Origin: Paraburkholderia sp. CNPSo 3274
Lineage (GTDB): Bacteria; Pseudomonadota; Gammaproteobacteria; Burkholderiales; Burkholderiaceae
NCBI RefSeq assembly: GCF_024206475.1
Contig: NZ_JAMBPR010000023.1
Coordinates: 55,287-119,286 of the forward strand
Reading direction: 5' to 3'
Length of the DNA stretch: 64,000 nucleotides
Every line of letters begins with the position of its first letter. Within the stretch, counting starts at the first letter, position 1. The translations under genes and the position numbers were made by a program. The notes under the pieces are model-generated. The model searched no databases, had not been told where the DNA came from, and saw only the letters and a list, made by a program, of their open reading frames with translations. This document shows, piece after piece, positions 31,461 through 40,401 of the stretch.

Positions 31461-33746
31461 ATGAACAAGACCGATCGTCAGGCCGCTCTGGAGTATCACG
31501 AATTTCCCACGCCGGGCAAGATTTCGGTGACAGCCAGCAAGCCGCTCGTCACCCAGCGCGACCTCGCGCTTGCCTATACGCCGGGCGTGGCCGTGGCCTG
31601 CGAGGAGATCGTCGACAATCCGCAGAACTCGTTCCGCTACACGGCGCGCGGCAATCTGGTGGGCGTGATCACGAACGGCACGGCCGTGCTGGGTCTTGGC
31701 AACATCGGCGCGCTGGCCTCCAAGCCGGTCATGGAAGGCAAGGCGGTGCTCTTCAAGAAGTTCGCCGGCATCGACGTGTTCGACATCGAAATCACCGAAA
31801 GCGACCCGGACAAGCTCGTGGACATCATCGCGAGCCTCGAAGCCACCTTCGGCGGCATCAATCTGGAAGACATCAAGGCCCCCGACTGCTTCACGGTCGA
31901 GCGCAAGCTGCGCGAGCGCATGAAGATTCCGGTCTTCCACGACGATCAGCACGGCACCGCCATCACCGTTTCGGCCGCGTTCATGAACGGCCTGAAAGTG
32001 ATCGGCAAGGACATTACGAAGGTCAAGGTCGTGACCTCGGGCGCGGGCGCAGCGGCGCTGGCCTGTCTGGACCTCATGGTGGATCTGGGTCTGCCGCTCA
32101 AGAACATCTGGGTAACCGACATCGACGGCGTGGTCTACCAGGGCCGCACGACGCTGATGGACCCGGACAAGGAACGCTTCGCGCAGGACACTTCGGCGCG
32201 CTCGCTTTCCGACGTGATCGAAGGCGCGGACGTGTTCCTCGGTCTTTCGGCGGGCGGCGTGCTCAAGGCCGAAATGGTCAAGAAGATGGCGGACAAGCCG
32301 CTGATTCTCGCGCTCGCCAACCCCACGCCGGAAATCTTCCCCGAGGTCGCGCTCGAAGCGCGCCCGGACGCGGTGCTCGCCACGGGCCGTTCGGACTTCC
32401 CGAACCAGGTCAACAACGTGCTGTGCTTCCCGTACATCTTCCGCGGCGCGCTCGATGTGGGCGCAACGACCATCACGCGCAACATGGAAATCGCGGCTGT
32501 GCATGCGATCGCCAGGCTCGCCGAAGAAGAGTTGAACGATTCCGTGGCTGCCGCATACGGCGCCTATGATCTGCGCTTCGGCCCGAAGTACCTGATTCCG
32601 AAGCCGTTCGACTCGCGTCTGATCGTGCGTATCGCGCCGGCGGTTGCGAAGGCGGCGATGGAAGACGGCGTGGCCACGCGCCCCATCGACGACTTTGGCG
32701 CCTACACGAACGAGCTGCAGCAGTTCGTGTATCACTCGGGCGCATTCATGAAGCCGATTTTCGCGGCCGCGAAGCAGTTCGTGCGTGACGGCGGGAAGTC
32801 GCGCATCGTGTTCGCCGAAGGCGAGGAAGAGCGCGTGCTGCGCGCGGTCCAGGTGATCGTCGACGAGAAGCTCGCGCGTCCGATCCTGATCGGCCGTCCG
32901 GAAGTGCTGCTTGCCCGCATCGAGAAGTTCGGCCTGCGCCTGAAGCTCGGCGAAGACGTGGAAGTCACGAACCCCGAGTACGACGAGCGCTTCCATCAGT
33001 ACTGGACGACCTATTGGGAACTGCGTTGCCGCGACGGCATTTCGAAGGAAATGGCGCGCGTGGAAATGCGCCGCCGCCTCACGCTGATCGGCGCGATGAT
33101 GGTGCGCCTGGGCGACGCGGACGGCATGGTGTGCGGCACGGTGGGCGCGTATCACGACCACCTGCGCTTCGTCGACGAAGCCATCGGCATGCATCCCAAT
33201 GCGAAGACGTATGCGGCGATGAATATCCTGCTGCTCGACAAGCGCACGGTCGCGATCGTCGACACCCACGTGAACGACAACCCGAATGCCGAGCAGATCG
33301 CCGAATTCACGCTGGCCGCGGCACGCCAGATGGAATGGCTGAATCTGCAGCCGAAGGTTGCGCTGCTCTCGCGGTCGAACTTCGGCTCGGGCAGTTCGGC
33401 TTCGGGCACGAAGATGCGTGAAGTGCTCAAGCTCGTGACGCAAAAGAATCCCGATCTGGAAATCGACGGGGAAATGCACGGCGACTGCGCGCTGGACGAA
33501 GCACTGCGCTTGCGTATCCTGCCGCATTCGAAGCTCAAGGGCGCGGCGAACCTGCTCGTGTGCCCGAACGTGGACTCGGGCAACATCGCCTACAACCTGC
33601 TCAAGACGGGTGCGGGCAGCAACGTGGCGGTCGGCCCGTTCCTGCTGGGTGTGAATGCGCCGGTGAACGTGCTGACGTCGAGCTCGACCGTGCGACGCAT
33701 CATCAACATGGCCGCCTTGACCGTGTTGCAGGCGAACCGCGACTGA
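31461..33746 (+). CDS. maeB: NADP-dependent malic enzyme with C-terminal phosphotransacetylase domain
   Basis: A 761-residue cytoplasmic enzyme that decarboxylates malate to pyruvate with NADP+. Residues about 15-150 are the malic N-domain (LAYTPGVAVACEEI, GKAVLFKKFAGIDVFDIEI), and 160-410 form the NAD-binding domain (VVTSGAGAAALACL, LILALANPTPEIFPE). Residues about 430-755 form a PTA-like domain (RIVFAEGEEERVLRAVQVI, ANLLVCPNVDSGNIAYNLLK) that is thought to regulate rather than catalyse, by binding acetyl-CoA. ATG 31461 has GAGG just upstream; a GTG nine bases earlier is possible. The gene is monocistronic, ending at a strong terminator. Confidence 0.95.
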   Translation: MNKTDRQAALEYHEFPTPGKISVTASKPLVTQRDLALAYTPGVAVACEEIVDNPQNSFRYTARGNLVGVITNGTAVLGLGNIGALASKPVMEGKAVLFKKFAGIDVFDIEITESDPDKLVDIIASLEATFGGINLEDIKAPDCFTVERKLRERMKIPVFHDDQHGTAITVSAAFMNGLKVIGKDITKVKVVTSGAGAAALACLDLMVDLGLPLKNIWVTDIDGVVYQGRTTLMDPDKERFAQDTSARSLSDVIEGADVFLGLSAGGVLKAEMVKKMADKPLILALANPTPEIFPEVALEARPDAVLATGRSDFPNQVNNVLCFPYIFRGALDVGATTITRNMEIAAVHAIARLAEEELNDSVAAAYGAYDLRFGPKYLIPKPFDSRLIVRIAPAVAKAAMEDGVATRPIDDFGAYTNELQQFVYHSGAFMKPIFAAAKQFVRDGGKSRIVFAEGEEERVLRAVQVIVDEKLARPILIGRPEVLLARIEKFGLRLKLGEDVEVTNPEYDERFHQYWTTYWELRCRDGISKEMARVEMRRRLTLIGAMMVRLGDADGMVCGTVGAYHDHLRFVDEAIGMHPNAKTYAAMNILLLDKRTVAIVDTHVNDNPNAEQIAEFTLAAARQMEWLNLQPKVALLSRSNFGSGSSASGTKMREVLKLVTQKNPDLEIDGEMHGDCALDEALRLRILPHSKLKGAANLLVCPNVDSGNIAYNLLKTGAGSNVAVGPFLLGVNAPVNVLTSSSTVRRIINMAALTVLQANRD

Positions 33747-33781
33747 GTTCAGGCACAGGACGCACGCGATGCGTCCCGATG

Positions 33782-33824
33782 AAAAGCGCGCGATGGCTTC
33801 TGGCTGTCGCGCGTTTTTTCTTTT
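33782..33824 (+). terminator. Strong rho-independent terminator after maeB
   Basis: Arms CGCGCGA (33787-33793) / TCGCGCG (33807-33813), flanked by AAAAG on the left and TTTTTTCTTTT on the right, 35 bases after the stop. Confidence 0.9.
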
Positions 33825-33827
33825 GAG

Positions 33828-34097
33828 TCAGGCCGGCGTATCGGCTAGCTGTTCGTCGATCAGGCGGCGGGCTGCGCTGTAGCCGCCCATCAACGCGTCG
33901 ATATCGGAGCTGAAGGGCAGCCCGGCGGCGTTGTCGATTTTCAGGGGCGAGGGGAGGGCGCGTTCGTCGATCGCCACGATGCTCACCACCGCTGCATAGC
34001 GAGGTCGTTCGATTTCCAGGCGCTCGAGCGGGATCGTGCCATTCGCCTCGACGCCAACGCGGATTGCGTAGCCGCGATATTCATAGGTGCGATTCAT
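33828..34097 (-). CDS. Conserved-looking hypothetical protein, 89 residues
   Basis: An 89-residue soluble protein starting MNRTYEYRGYAIRVGVEANG and ending RRLIDEQLADTPA. I do not recognise a characterised family. The pattern of alternating strand residues (EYRGYAIRVGV, YAAVVSIVAI) followed by a C-terminal helix suggests a small alpha/beta domain. Similar short proteins with an EYRGY start are common in Burkholderiaceae, from memory only. No signal peptide or Cys. It is convergent with maeB and stands alone. Confidence 0.65.
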   Translation of the reverse strand: MNRTYEYRGYAIRVGVEANGTIPLERLEIERPRYAAVVSIVAIDERALPSPLKIDNAAGLPFSSDIDALMGGYSAARRLIDEQLADTPA

Positions 34098-34450
34098 GAC
34101 TGCATTGCCGTACGGATTACAAAGTGCAAGGGTACGGCGCGCGAGCTTAAGTCAACCTTACGTAAGCACCGTACGAACCGGAAGAGACCTTATCACGTTG
34201 CGCACGAATCGAGGCAACACGAAAGGCGCTGAAAGGCGTTGGTTGGTAAGGTGCGCAAAGGATTTTCGTCCGACGAAAAAAGCGTATTCGCAGGCGCCTT
34301 TCCTTAAGGTTCTCTTCAGCTTGGAGCAGGCACGATCTCATAACTTTGCCCAGCGTCGCGCATTGCCATGCGCCTGACATTCGCCTGGCGTAGGGTGGAA
34401 CCAGCCAGACTGGATATCGTTGTCCGCGCAACTTTCTGGAGTGCAGCCCC
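34098..34450. other. Intergenic region without a recognisable gene (353 bp)
   Basis: This divergent spacer is visibly poorer in GC than the flanking genes and presumably holds promoters for both small hypothetical genes. Short frames exist on both strands but none has a ribosome-binding site or a recognisable product. I see no strong repeat. Confidence 0.5.
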
Positions 34451-34804
34451 ATGAAGCCGCCGACCGATCGCCTGCACGCTTACCTGTTCGTTGCTTCGCT
34501 TTCGGCGATTCTCATTCAGGTCGCCGTGTTCATTTCGATTCTGCTGCTGCACGTGCCGGAACGCGCGTTCGAGTCGTCGCCGTTTCGTGTGGCCGTGCTC
34601 GCGGCAATAGGTTGCGTGCTCCTCGGGGTGCGCAGGCAAGCGCGGCGCGCCACACGCGAGGCCGAGTCCCGCAACCGCAGTCAGGCGAAGCTGCGTGCTA
34701 CGCGCGCGGCGTGCGCCTCGAAGCGCGCGGCCCGCGCGCCGCTGCGGGCGCGCCATATCCGCAACGCCATGACGGCTGCTGCGGCCCGTTCGAGCGCACG
34801 TTGA
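34451..34804 (+). CDS. Small hypothetical membrane protein
   Basis: A 117-residue protein. Two hydrophobic segments (about residues 11-37, LFVASLSAILIQVAVFISILLL, and 47-60, VAVLAAIGCVLLGV) form a hairpin, followed by a very Arg/Ala-rich tail of about 55 residues that would be cytoplasmic and could bind nucleic acid or acidic lipids. GGAG lies ten bases before the ATG. I do not recognise the family. The basic tail may be partly a by-product of high GC, so the true C-terminus deserves caution. Confidence 0.55.
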   Translation: MKPPTDRLHAYLFVASLSAILIQVAVFISILLLHVPERAFESSPFRVAVLAAIGCVLLGVRRQARRATREAESRNRSQAKLRATRAACASKRAARAPLRARHIRNAMTAAAARSSAR

Positions 34805-34825
34805 GGCGCCAGGCGCGCGCGAGCC

Positions 34826-35374
34826 TCAGCCGTCCACCGGCGCGGCGGGCATCTCCAGATTGAGCTGGTAAAACGCGGCGTCCAGCCAGCGTCCGAACTT
34901 GAATCCCGCTTCCTTGATCGTGCCCGAGTGCGTGAAGCCCAGCTTGGCGTGCAGCGCGATGCTGCCGGCATTGGTGGCGTCGATGCAGCCCACCAGCACG
35001 TGAATCTGTTCCTCACGGGCGCGGCGGATCAACTCCAGCAGCAGGCGCTCGCCGAGGCCGCGGCCGCGCTGGTCGCGGTGCACGTAGACGCTGTGCTCGA
35101 CCGTGTACTTGTTGGCGGGAAATGCGCGAAACGTGCCCCAGCTCGCGAAGCCGAGCAGCGTGCCGGTCTCGTCTACGGCACCCACTACCGGAAAACCGTT
35201 CGCGCGCTTGGTGCCGAACCACGTGACCATGGCCTCGGGCGCACGCGGCTTGTAGTCGTAGAGCGCGGTTGAATTGACGATCGCGTCGTTGAGGATATCG
35301 AGAATCGCCGACGCATGGTCCGCTTCGTTGCAATCGATGAAGCGCACGCCGTCGCTCTGTGAATTCGAATTCAT
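34826..35374 (-). CDS. GNAT N-acetyltransferase (phosphinothricin/methionine-sulfone acetyltransferase-like)
   Basis: A 182-residue GNAT enzyme. The acetyl-CoA loop RDQRGRGLGERLLLELI is present, preceded by NKYTVEHSVYVH and followed by GCIDATNAGSIALHAKLGFTHSGTIKEAGFKFGRWLD. The N-terminal ILNDAIVNSTALYDYKPR matches the Pat/MddA branch, which acetylates L-phosphinothricin, methionine sulfoximine and methionine sulfone; in most hosts the physiological role is detoxification of such glutamate analogues. GAGG precedes the ATG by eight bases. The next gene upstream, 53 bp away on the same strand, is an XRE-cupin regulator that could control it. Confidence 0.88.
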   Translation of the reverse strand: MNSNSQSDGVRFIDCNEADHASAILDILNDAIVNSTALYDYKPRAPEAMVTWFGTKRANGFPVVGAVDETGTLLGFASWGTFRAFPANKYTVEHSVYVHRDQRGRGLGERLLLELIRRAREEQIHVLVGCIDATNAGSIALHAKLGFTHSGTIKEAGFKFGRWLDAAFYQLNLEMPAAPVDG

Positions 35375-35427
35375 AGGGAATCCTCTTTAAATGAAAAGGG
35401 TGGCAGATCGAGGCGAATGACGCGGGT

Positions 35428-36018
35428 TCAGATACCGCTTACGTCGCAAATGGCGACGACGTAGTGCGCGGCCTGAGAGCCTGGATTGCTGAAGATCAGC
35501 GGCTGATCGAGCCGCATGGCGAGGCAATCGCCCGCGTGAAGCGAATGCCGTTCATTGCCCAGCTCCACGTCGATCCGTCCTTCCATCACCCAGACCTGCT
35601 GGTGAATCACATTCTCGCGGCTGCCCGTTTCGTAGGCTACGCGCGCGCCGGCCGGGAAATCCACTTCGACTAGCTGGATTGGCGAAGGCCAGTTCGGCGG
35701 CGACACGCTCCGGCGCGTATAGCCCGACTGCGGGTCGCGCCACTGTGCCTGCCGTTCGCGCCGCACCAGCGGCTCGGTGGGCGTGCTCTCGCTGCTTGCG
35801 CCGAAGAGGCTCGCCATCGAGACCGAAAGCCCCGCCGCGAGCTTTTCGAGCACCACTGCCGTGGCGCTGGCGGCGCCGCGCTCGATCATCGAGATCATCG
35901 AACGGCTCACGCCGCTGCGCGTGGCCAGCGCGTCGAGCGTCAGACCGCGCGTTGCGCGCAAGTCGCGCACACAGCGGGCAATGCGCGCGTTGATGCCGGC
36001 GTCGGTCGGGCTATCCAT
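35428..36018 (-). CDS. XRE-family regulator with C-terminal cupin domain
   Basis: A 196-residue regulator. The HTH (residues about 12-66) reads LRATRGLTLDALATRSGVSRSMISMIERG, and the C-terminal cupin (about 110-190) reads VYETGSRENVIHQQVWVMEGRIDVELG followed by HSLHAGDCLAMRLDQPLIF. These proteins bind a small molecule in the cupin and regulate adjacent genes. It is 53 bp upstream of the acetyltransferase and reads in the same direction, so the pair probably forms an operon. ATG 36018 is selected because the upstream in-frame 20 residues are not part of the HTH fold. Confidence 0.88.
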   Translation of the reverse strand: MDSPTDAGINARIARCVRDLRATRGLTLDALATRSGVSRSMISMIERGAASATAVVLEKLAAGLSVSMASLFGASSESTPTEPLVRRERQAQWRDPQSGYTRRSVSPPNWPSPIQLVEVDFPAGARVAYETGSRENVIHQQVWVMEGRIDVELGNERHSLHAGDCLAMRLDQPLIFSNPGSQAAHYVVAICDVSGI

Positions 36019-36120
36019 TGGGTTTGTTTCCAAGATGATGGAACCATTATCCAGTAAATTGGAAATTGCGGTCAACAAAAAAGCGTGCGGCCCGGTATCG
36101 GGGCCGCACGCTCGGCCGGG

Positions 36121-37512
36121 TTACGGCTTTTCCGGCAGGAACCAGTTCATCACGAGCGCGCAGATGCCGCCCGTTGCGACGCCTGATTCCAGCACGTTCT
36201 TGAGCGCATGCGGGAGGCTGGTCAGAATCTCCGGCACCTGTGAGACGCCAAGGCCCAGCGCGAGCGACACCGCAATGATGAGCAGGGCGCGGCGGTCGAG
36301 GCGAGTGCCCGCGAGGATGTTGATGCCGGAAGCGGCCACCGCGCCGAACATCACCATGGCCGCGCCGCCCAGCACGGGTTCGGGCACGGCCTGCAGCACG
36401 CCGGCCACGGGCGGGAAGAGGCCCAGCACGACGAGCATGCCGGCGATCCAGAGGCCTACGTGGCGGCTGGCAATGCCGGTGAGCTGGATGACGCCGTTGT
36501 TCTGCGCGAACACGGAACTGGGAAACGTGTTGAAAAAGCCAGCGAGCAGTGAGTTGAAGCCGTTCACGAGCACGCCGCCCTTGATGCGCCGCATCCACAC
36601 GGGACCTTCCACCGGCTCTTTCGAGACCTTGCTGGTGGCGGTGACGTCGCCGATCGCTTCGAGCGAAGTCACGAGGTAGATGATCAGCATGGGCACGAAG
36701 AGCGACCACGAGAAGCCCAGACCGAAGTGCAGCGGGGTCGGAATCTGGAACAGCGCGGCTTCGCGTGCGCCGGTGAAGTCGAGCCGACCCATTGCGCCCG
36801 CAACGATGTAGCCGATGGCGAGTGCAATGACGAGCGCCGTGCTGCGCACCCAGACGACTGGCACGCGGTTGAGCACGATGATGGTGCCGAGCACGAGGCC
36901 CGAGAGCGTGAGGTTCTGGACGCTCGCGAAGTTGCCCCTGGCGATGGCGCCATAGCCGCCGCCCATGCTGATGAGGCCGACCTTAATGAGCGTGAGGCCG
37001 ATCAGCAGCACGACGATGCCGGTGACGAGCGGGCTGATGAGGCGCTTGATGAAGGGCAGGATGCGCGAAACCGCCATTTCGACGAACGAGCCCGCGATGA
37101 CGACGCCGAAGATGGCGGCCATCACGGTTTCGACGGCCGTGCCTTGCTTGACCATCAGGCTGCCGCCCGCGATCAGCGGGCCAACGAAGTTGAAGCTCGT
37201 GCCCTGCACGATGAGCAGGCCCGCGCCGAGCGGCCCGACGCGCTTGCATTGCAGGAAGGTGGCGATGCCGGAAATCACCAGCGACATCGAGACGATCAGC
37301 GTGGTGTCGCGGCTGGAGACGCCCAGCGCCTGGCAGATCAGGAGTCCCGGCGTGACGATCGGCACGAGGATCGCGAGCAGATGCTGGAGCGCGGCCACGA
37401 AGGCGATGGTGGGCGCGGGGCGGTCGTTGGGGCCGTAGACCAGGTCGTGGGTGGGGTCGGTGTCGTCGGCGCCGTGAGTCGCGGCGCGTGGGGTCGATGA
37501 GGCGGATTGCAT
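36121..37512 (-). CDS. NCS2-family xanthine/uracil permease
   Basis: A 463-residue inner-membrane protein with about fourteen hydrophobic segments. Family features include the N-terminal LVYGPNDRPAPTIAFVAALQHLLAI, VQGTSFNFVGPLI, the TM8 loop TSLEAIGDVTATSKVS with the conserved Glu, and NGFNSLLAGFFNTFPSSVFAQNNG. This is the xanthine/urate branch of nucleobase:cation symporter-2 proteins (PbuX, UacT, XanQ). It should import a purine with H+. ATG 37512 is the first in-frame start after a leader with no membrane character. It stands apart from the acetyltransferase operon by 103 bp. Confidence 0.9.
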   Translation of the reverse strand: MQSASSTPRAATHGADDTDPTHDLVYGPNDRPAPTIAFVAALQHLLAILVPIVTPGLLICQALGVSSRDTTLIVSMSLVISGIATFLQCKRVGPLGAGLLIVQGTSFNFVGPLIAGGSLMVKQGTAVETVMAAIFGVVIAGSFVEMAVSRILPFIKRLISPLVTGIVVLLIGLTLIKVGLISMGGGYGAIARGNFASVQNLTLSGLVLGTIIVLNRVPVVWVRSTALVIALAIGYIVAGAMGRLDFTGAREAALFQIPTPLHFGLGFSWSLFVPMLIIYLVTSLEAIGDVTATSKVSKEPVEGPVWMRRIKGGVLVNGFNSLLAGFFNTFPSSVFAQNNGVIQLTGIASRHVGLWIAGMLVVLGLFPPVAGVLQAVPEPVLGGAAMVMFGAVAASGINILAGTRLDRRALLIIAVSLALGLGVSQVPEILTSLPHALKNVLESGVATGGICALVMNWFLPEKP

Positions 37513-37559
37513 CGGGAGCGGCTGATGAACAGGGAAAGCGCAGCATTTTAACGGAAGCT

Positions 37560-37573
37560 CAGGGGGAACCCTG
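37560..37573. repeat. Third copy of the CAGGGnnAACCCTG hairpin
   Basis: CAGGGGGAACCCTG followed by GGCGCGC; the same 14-base core and following GCGCG appear at 7391-7404 (ACAA loop) and 12037-12050 (GGAA loop). Here it is upstream of the NCS2 permease gene and no gene ends beside it, so it is not simply a terminator. Confidence 0.6.
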
Positions 37574-37684
37574 GGCGCGCCCGCGGCCCCCATGACTTGC
37601 GTACGGCATGCATCGGCTTTCTCCTGAGTCGGGTGGGCAAGCCCTTACAATAGGTCGGTCCTCACTTGCATGCCAAACGAGCCC

Positions 37685-38464
37685 ATGACACGAGATCCTC
37701 GCCTCACCCTTAACGCGCGCCAGCAGGAAATGCTCGAATGGGTGCAACGCGACGGCTTCGTCACGGTCGACGATCTCGCCTCGCATTTCGACGTCACGCC
37801 GCAAACCATTCGCCGCGACGTGAACTGGCTCGCCGACATGAATCTGCTGCGCCGCTATCACGGCGGCGCGAGCCTGCCCACGAGTTCGGAGAACGTCTCG
37901 TACAGTGCGCGGCAGCACATGTTCCATGAGGAGAAGCGCCGAATCGCGGCCCTTGCGGCCCAGCACATTCCCGATCAGGCATCGCTCTTCATCAACCTCG
38001 GCACGACGACGGAGGAAGTCGCGCGCGCGCTCAATCATCATCAGGGCCTGCGCGTCGTCACGAACAACCTCAACGTGGCGAGCATGATGAGCGGCTATCC
38101 CGACTGCGAAGTGATGATCACGGGCGGCGTCGTGCGGCCCTGGGACAAAGGTATCGTCGGCGAGCACACCATCGACTTCATCCGCCAGTTCAAGGTGGAT
38201 TACGCGATCATCGGCACCTCGGCCATCGAGACCGACGGCACGCTGCGCGACTTCGACACGCGCGAAGTCCGCGTGGCGCAGGCCATCATCGAGCATGCGC
38301 GCACGGTCTACCTCGTGGCCGACCATTCGAAAGTCGGCCGCCCGGCGCTCGTGCGCCAGGGGCATCTGAGCCAGGTTCACGCACTCTTCACTGACCAGCC
38401 GCTGCCCGATGAAATGAACGAGGCGGTGCTCGCTGCGGGCACGCAGGTTCACGTCGCCGCGTAA
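37685..38464 (+). CDS. glpR: DeoR-family repressor of glycerol metabolism (GlpR)
   Basis: A 259-residue regulator. The DeoR HTH is LNARQQEMLEWVQRDGFVTVDDLASHFDVTPQTIRRDVNWL, and the effector domain includes FINLGTTTEEVARAL, VVTNNLNVASMM and a terminal FTDQPLP. It sits directly upstream of glpD, glpK and glpF, and should repress them until glycerol-3-phosphate binds. ATG 37685 fits the family N-terminus; ATG 37670 is also possible, and neither has a strong ribosome-binding site. Its target sites probably include the TGTTCG repeats in the 293-bp spacer before glpD. Confidence 0.93.
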   Translation: MTRDPRLTLNARQQEMLEWVQRDGFVTVDDLASHFDVTPQTIRRDVNWLADMNLLRRYHGGASLPTSSENVSYSARQHMFHEEKRRIAALAAQHIPDQASLFINLGTTTEEVARALNHHQGLRVVTNNLNVASMMSGYPDCEVMITGGVVRPWDKGIVGEHTIDFIRQFKVDYAIIGTSAIETDGTLRDFDTREVRVAQAIIEHARTVYLVADHSKVGRPALVRQGHLSQVHALFTDQPLPDEMNEAVLAAGTQVHVAA

Positions 38465-38607
38465 GCCGCGGGATTTTCGTACGCGCTTGTTCTGAGCGCG
38501 TCGTCCGCGCGTTTTCCCCATTCCCATCTGAAATCCGGCGCGTTTCGCGAGTGGGCGGTGTGTTGCCTGGCGCAAACGCGCTAGCGCCCGTTTTCATTCG
38601 CGGCTGA

Positions 38608-38721
38608 CGAACGTTCGCTGCATGTTCGATGAATGTTCGTTTACGCACTGCTTTCAGCCATTTTCCCGGAAATCGAACCTTTACTTTTTCGTTCGTGTTC
38701 GATAAATTTCGAATTCGAACA
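38608..38721. promoter_or_regulatory. Cluster of GlpR-like operators upstream of glpD
   Basis: The spacer between glpR and glpD repeats the half-site TGTTCG / CGAACA of known GlpR operators. Visible sites are the palindrome CGAACGTTCG (38608-38617), ATGTTCGATGAATGTTCGT (38622-38640), and an inverted pair TGTTCGAT (38696-38703) / TTCGAACA (38714-38721). The last pair lies about 40 bp before the glpD start, a position suited to block RNA polymerase. Confidence 0.75.
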
Positions 38722-38757
38722 TTTAGAGGTTCGTTTTTCTTTCAGGGACACAGCAGG

Positions 38758-40308
38758 GTGACTCAACAGAACCGGTACGATCTGCTCGTCGTGGGCGGCG
38801 GGATCAACGGCGCGGGCATCGCGCGCGACGCGGCCGGCCGCGGGTTGTCGGTGCTCCTTTGCGAGCAGGACGATCTCGCCTCGCATACCTCGTCGTGCAG
38901 CACCAAGCTGATTCACGGCGGGCTGCGCTATCTCGAGTACAAGGAATTCGGGCTCGTGCGCAAGGCGCTGCAGGAGCGCGAAACGCTGCTGCGCGCCGCG
39001 CCCCACATCATGTGGCCGCTACGTTTCGTCATGCCGCACATGCCGAATCTGCGTCCCGCCTGGCTCATTCGCATGGGCCTGTTTCTCTACGACCATCTCG
39101 CGAAGCGCGAATTGCTGCCGGGCTCGCGCGGCATCGACATGCGCCGCCATGCGGCAGGTGAGCCGCTCATCGATTCGATCCGGCGCGGCTTTGTGTACTC
39201 GGACGGCTGGGTCGACGACGCGCGTCTCGTCGTGCTCAACGCGCTCGATGCGCAGGAGCGCGGCGCGCAAATCCTCACCCGCACGAAACTCGTTTCCGCC
39301 GTGCGCCCGAATGCCACGAACGGCGCGGATAGCGAATGGCAGGCGCTCCTGCGCCGCCCGGACGGCAGCACCTTTGACGTGCGCGCTCGCGCCATCGCCA
39401 ACGCGGCCGGCCCGTGGGTGGGCGAGGTGTTGCATGGTGCGCTCGGGCGTGGTGCGCAGCACAGCGTGCGGCTCGTGAAGGGCAGCCATATCGTCACGAA
39501 GCGCCTGTTCGATCACGACCACGCGTACATCTTCCAGAACCCGGACAAGCGCATCATCTTCGCGATTCCGTACGAGCACGACTTCACGCTCATTGGCACG
39601 ACCGACGTGGAGTATCACAACGACCCCGCGAAGGTTTCGATCGACGGCGACGAAACGCGCTATCTGTGCGAGTCGATCAACCGTTATTTCAAACGCAAGA
39701 TCTCTCCCGCCGACGTGCAATGGACCTACTCGGGCGTGCGTCCGCTGCTCGAGGAAGAGGGCGCGGCGAATGCGTCAGCCGTCACGCGCGACTACAAGCT
39801 CGAACTCGACGAAACCGCTGGCGCGCCGCTGCTTTCGGTGTTCGGCGGCAAGATCACGACCTTCCGCAAGCTCGCGGAAGAGGCTTCGGACGTGCTGTGC
39901 CGCGTGCTCGGCCACGCCGCGCCTTCGTGGACCGCGGGCGCGCCGCTGCCCGGCGGCGATATCGCGAACGCGCGTTTCGAGCCGTTTGCGCAGGACTTCG
40001 CCAGACGCCATGCCTGGCTGCCTGCCGCGCTCGCGCGCCGCTACGCACGCGCATACGGCACGCGCGCCGAGCGGCTCCTCGGCAACGCGCAATCGCTCGC
40101 GGACCTCGGCGCCGAAGTCGCGCCGGGTATCTATGAAGCCGAATTGCGCTACCTGCGCAACGCCGAATGGGCCACGCGCTCCGAAGACGTGCTGTGGCGC
40201 CGCTCGAAGCTCGGCCTCCATGTTGCGCCGGGCACGCTCAATGGCGTGGCCGCCGCAATCGATCACTGGTTTGCCGCAACAAGCGCGATGGCGACCGCGC
40301 AGCACTGA
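38758..40308 (+). CDS. glpD: Aerobic glycerol-3-phosphate dehydrogenase
   Basis: A 516-residue membrane-associated flavoprotein that oxidises glycerol-3-phosphate to dihydroxyacetone phosphate and passes electrons to quinone. Markers are the FAD motif YDLLVVGGGINGAGIARDAAG, SSCSTKLIHGGLRYLEY, VKGSHIVTKRLF, FTLIGTTDVEYHNDP and FGGKITTFRKLAEEA. The start is GTG at 38758, giving the normal VTQQNRYDLL N-terminus; an in-frame ATG at 38629 would run through the operator sites and is rejected. It is the first structural gene of the glp operon and is followed by glpK after 93 bp. Confidence 0.95.
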   Translation: MTQQNRYDLLVVGGGINGAGIARDAAGRGLSVLLCEQDDLASHTSSCSTKLIHGGLRYLEYKEFGLVRKALQERETLLRAAPHIMWPLRFVMPHMPNLRPAWLIRMGLFLYDHLAKRELLPGSRGIDMRRHAAGEPLIDSIRRGFVYSDGWVDDARLVVLNALDAQERGAQILTRTKLVSAVRPNATNGADSEWQALLRRPDGSTFDVRARAIANAAGPWVGEVLHGALGRGAQHSVRLVKGSHIVTKRLFDHDHAYIFQNPDKRIIFAIPYEHDFTLIGTTDVEYHNDPAKVSIDGDETRYLCESINRYFKRKISPADVQWTYSGVRPLLEEEGAANASAVTRDYKLELDETAGAPLLSVFGGKITTFRKLAEEASDVLCRVLGHAAPSWTAGAPLPGGDIANARFEPFAQDFARRHAWLPAALARRYARAYGTRAERLLGNAQSLADLGAEVAPGIYEAELRYLRNAEWATRSEDVLWRRSKLGLHVAPGTLNGVAAAIDHWFAATSAMATAQH

Positions 40309-40401
40309 AGTTCGCCGGCATCACGCAAGGTAAGGTACGTACCCCCCACGCGCCGTTCCCGCGGCGCGTTATCACAACTAGTACAGACGGAGATGAGAGA
40401 C

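Noticed and set aside
31380..33527. 715-codon minus-strand frame opposite maeB, and a 600-codon one opposite the RhaT ATPase (50279-52081)
   Set aside because: Both are low-complexity Arg/His-rich antisense frames over highly conserved enzymes.
38629..38757. Longer GlpD starting at ATG 38629
   Set aside because: The extra 43 residues are Phe/Arg-rich, unlike any GlpD N-terminus, and are encoded by the operator region; GTG 38758 gives the normal start.
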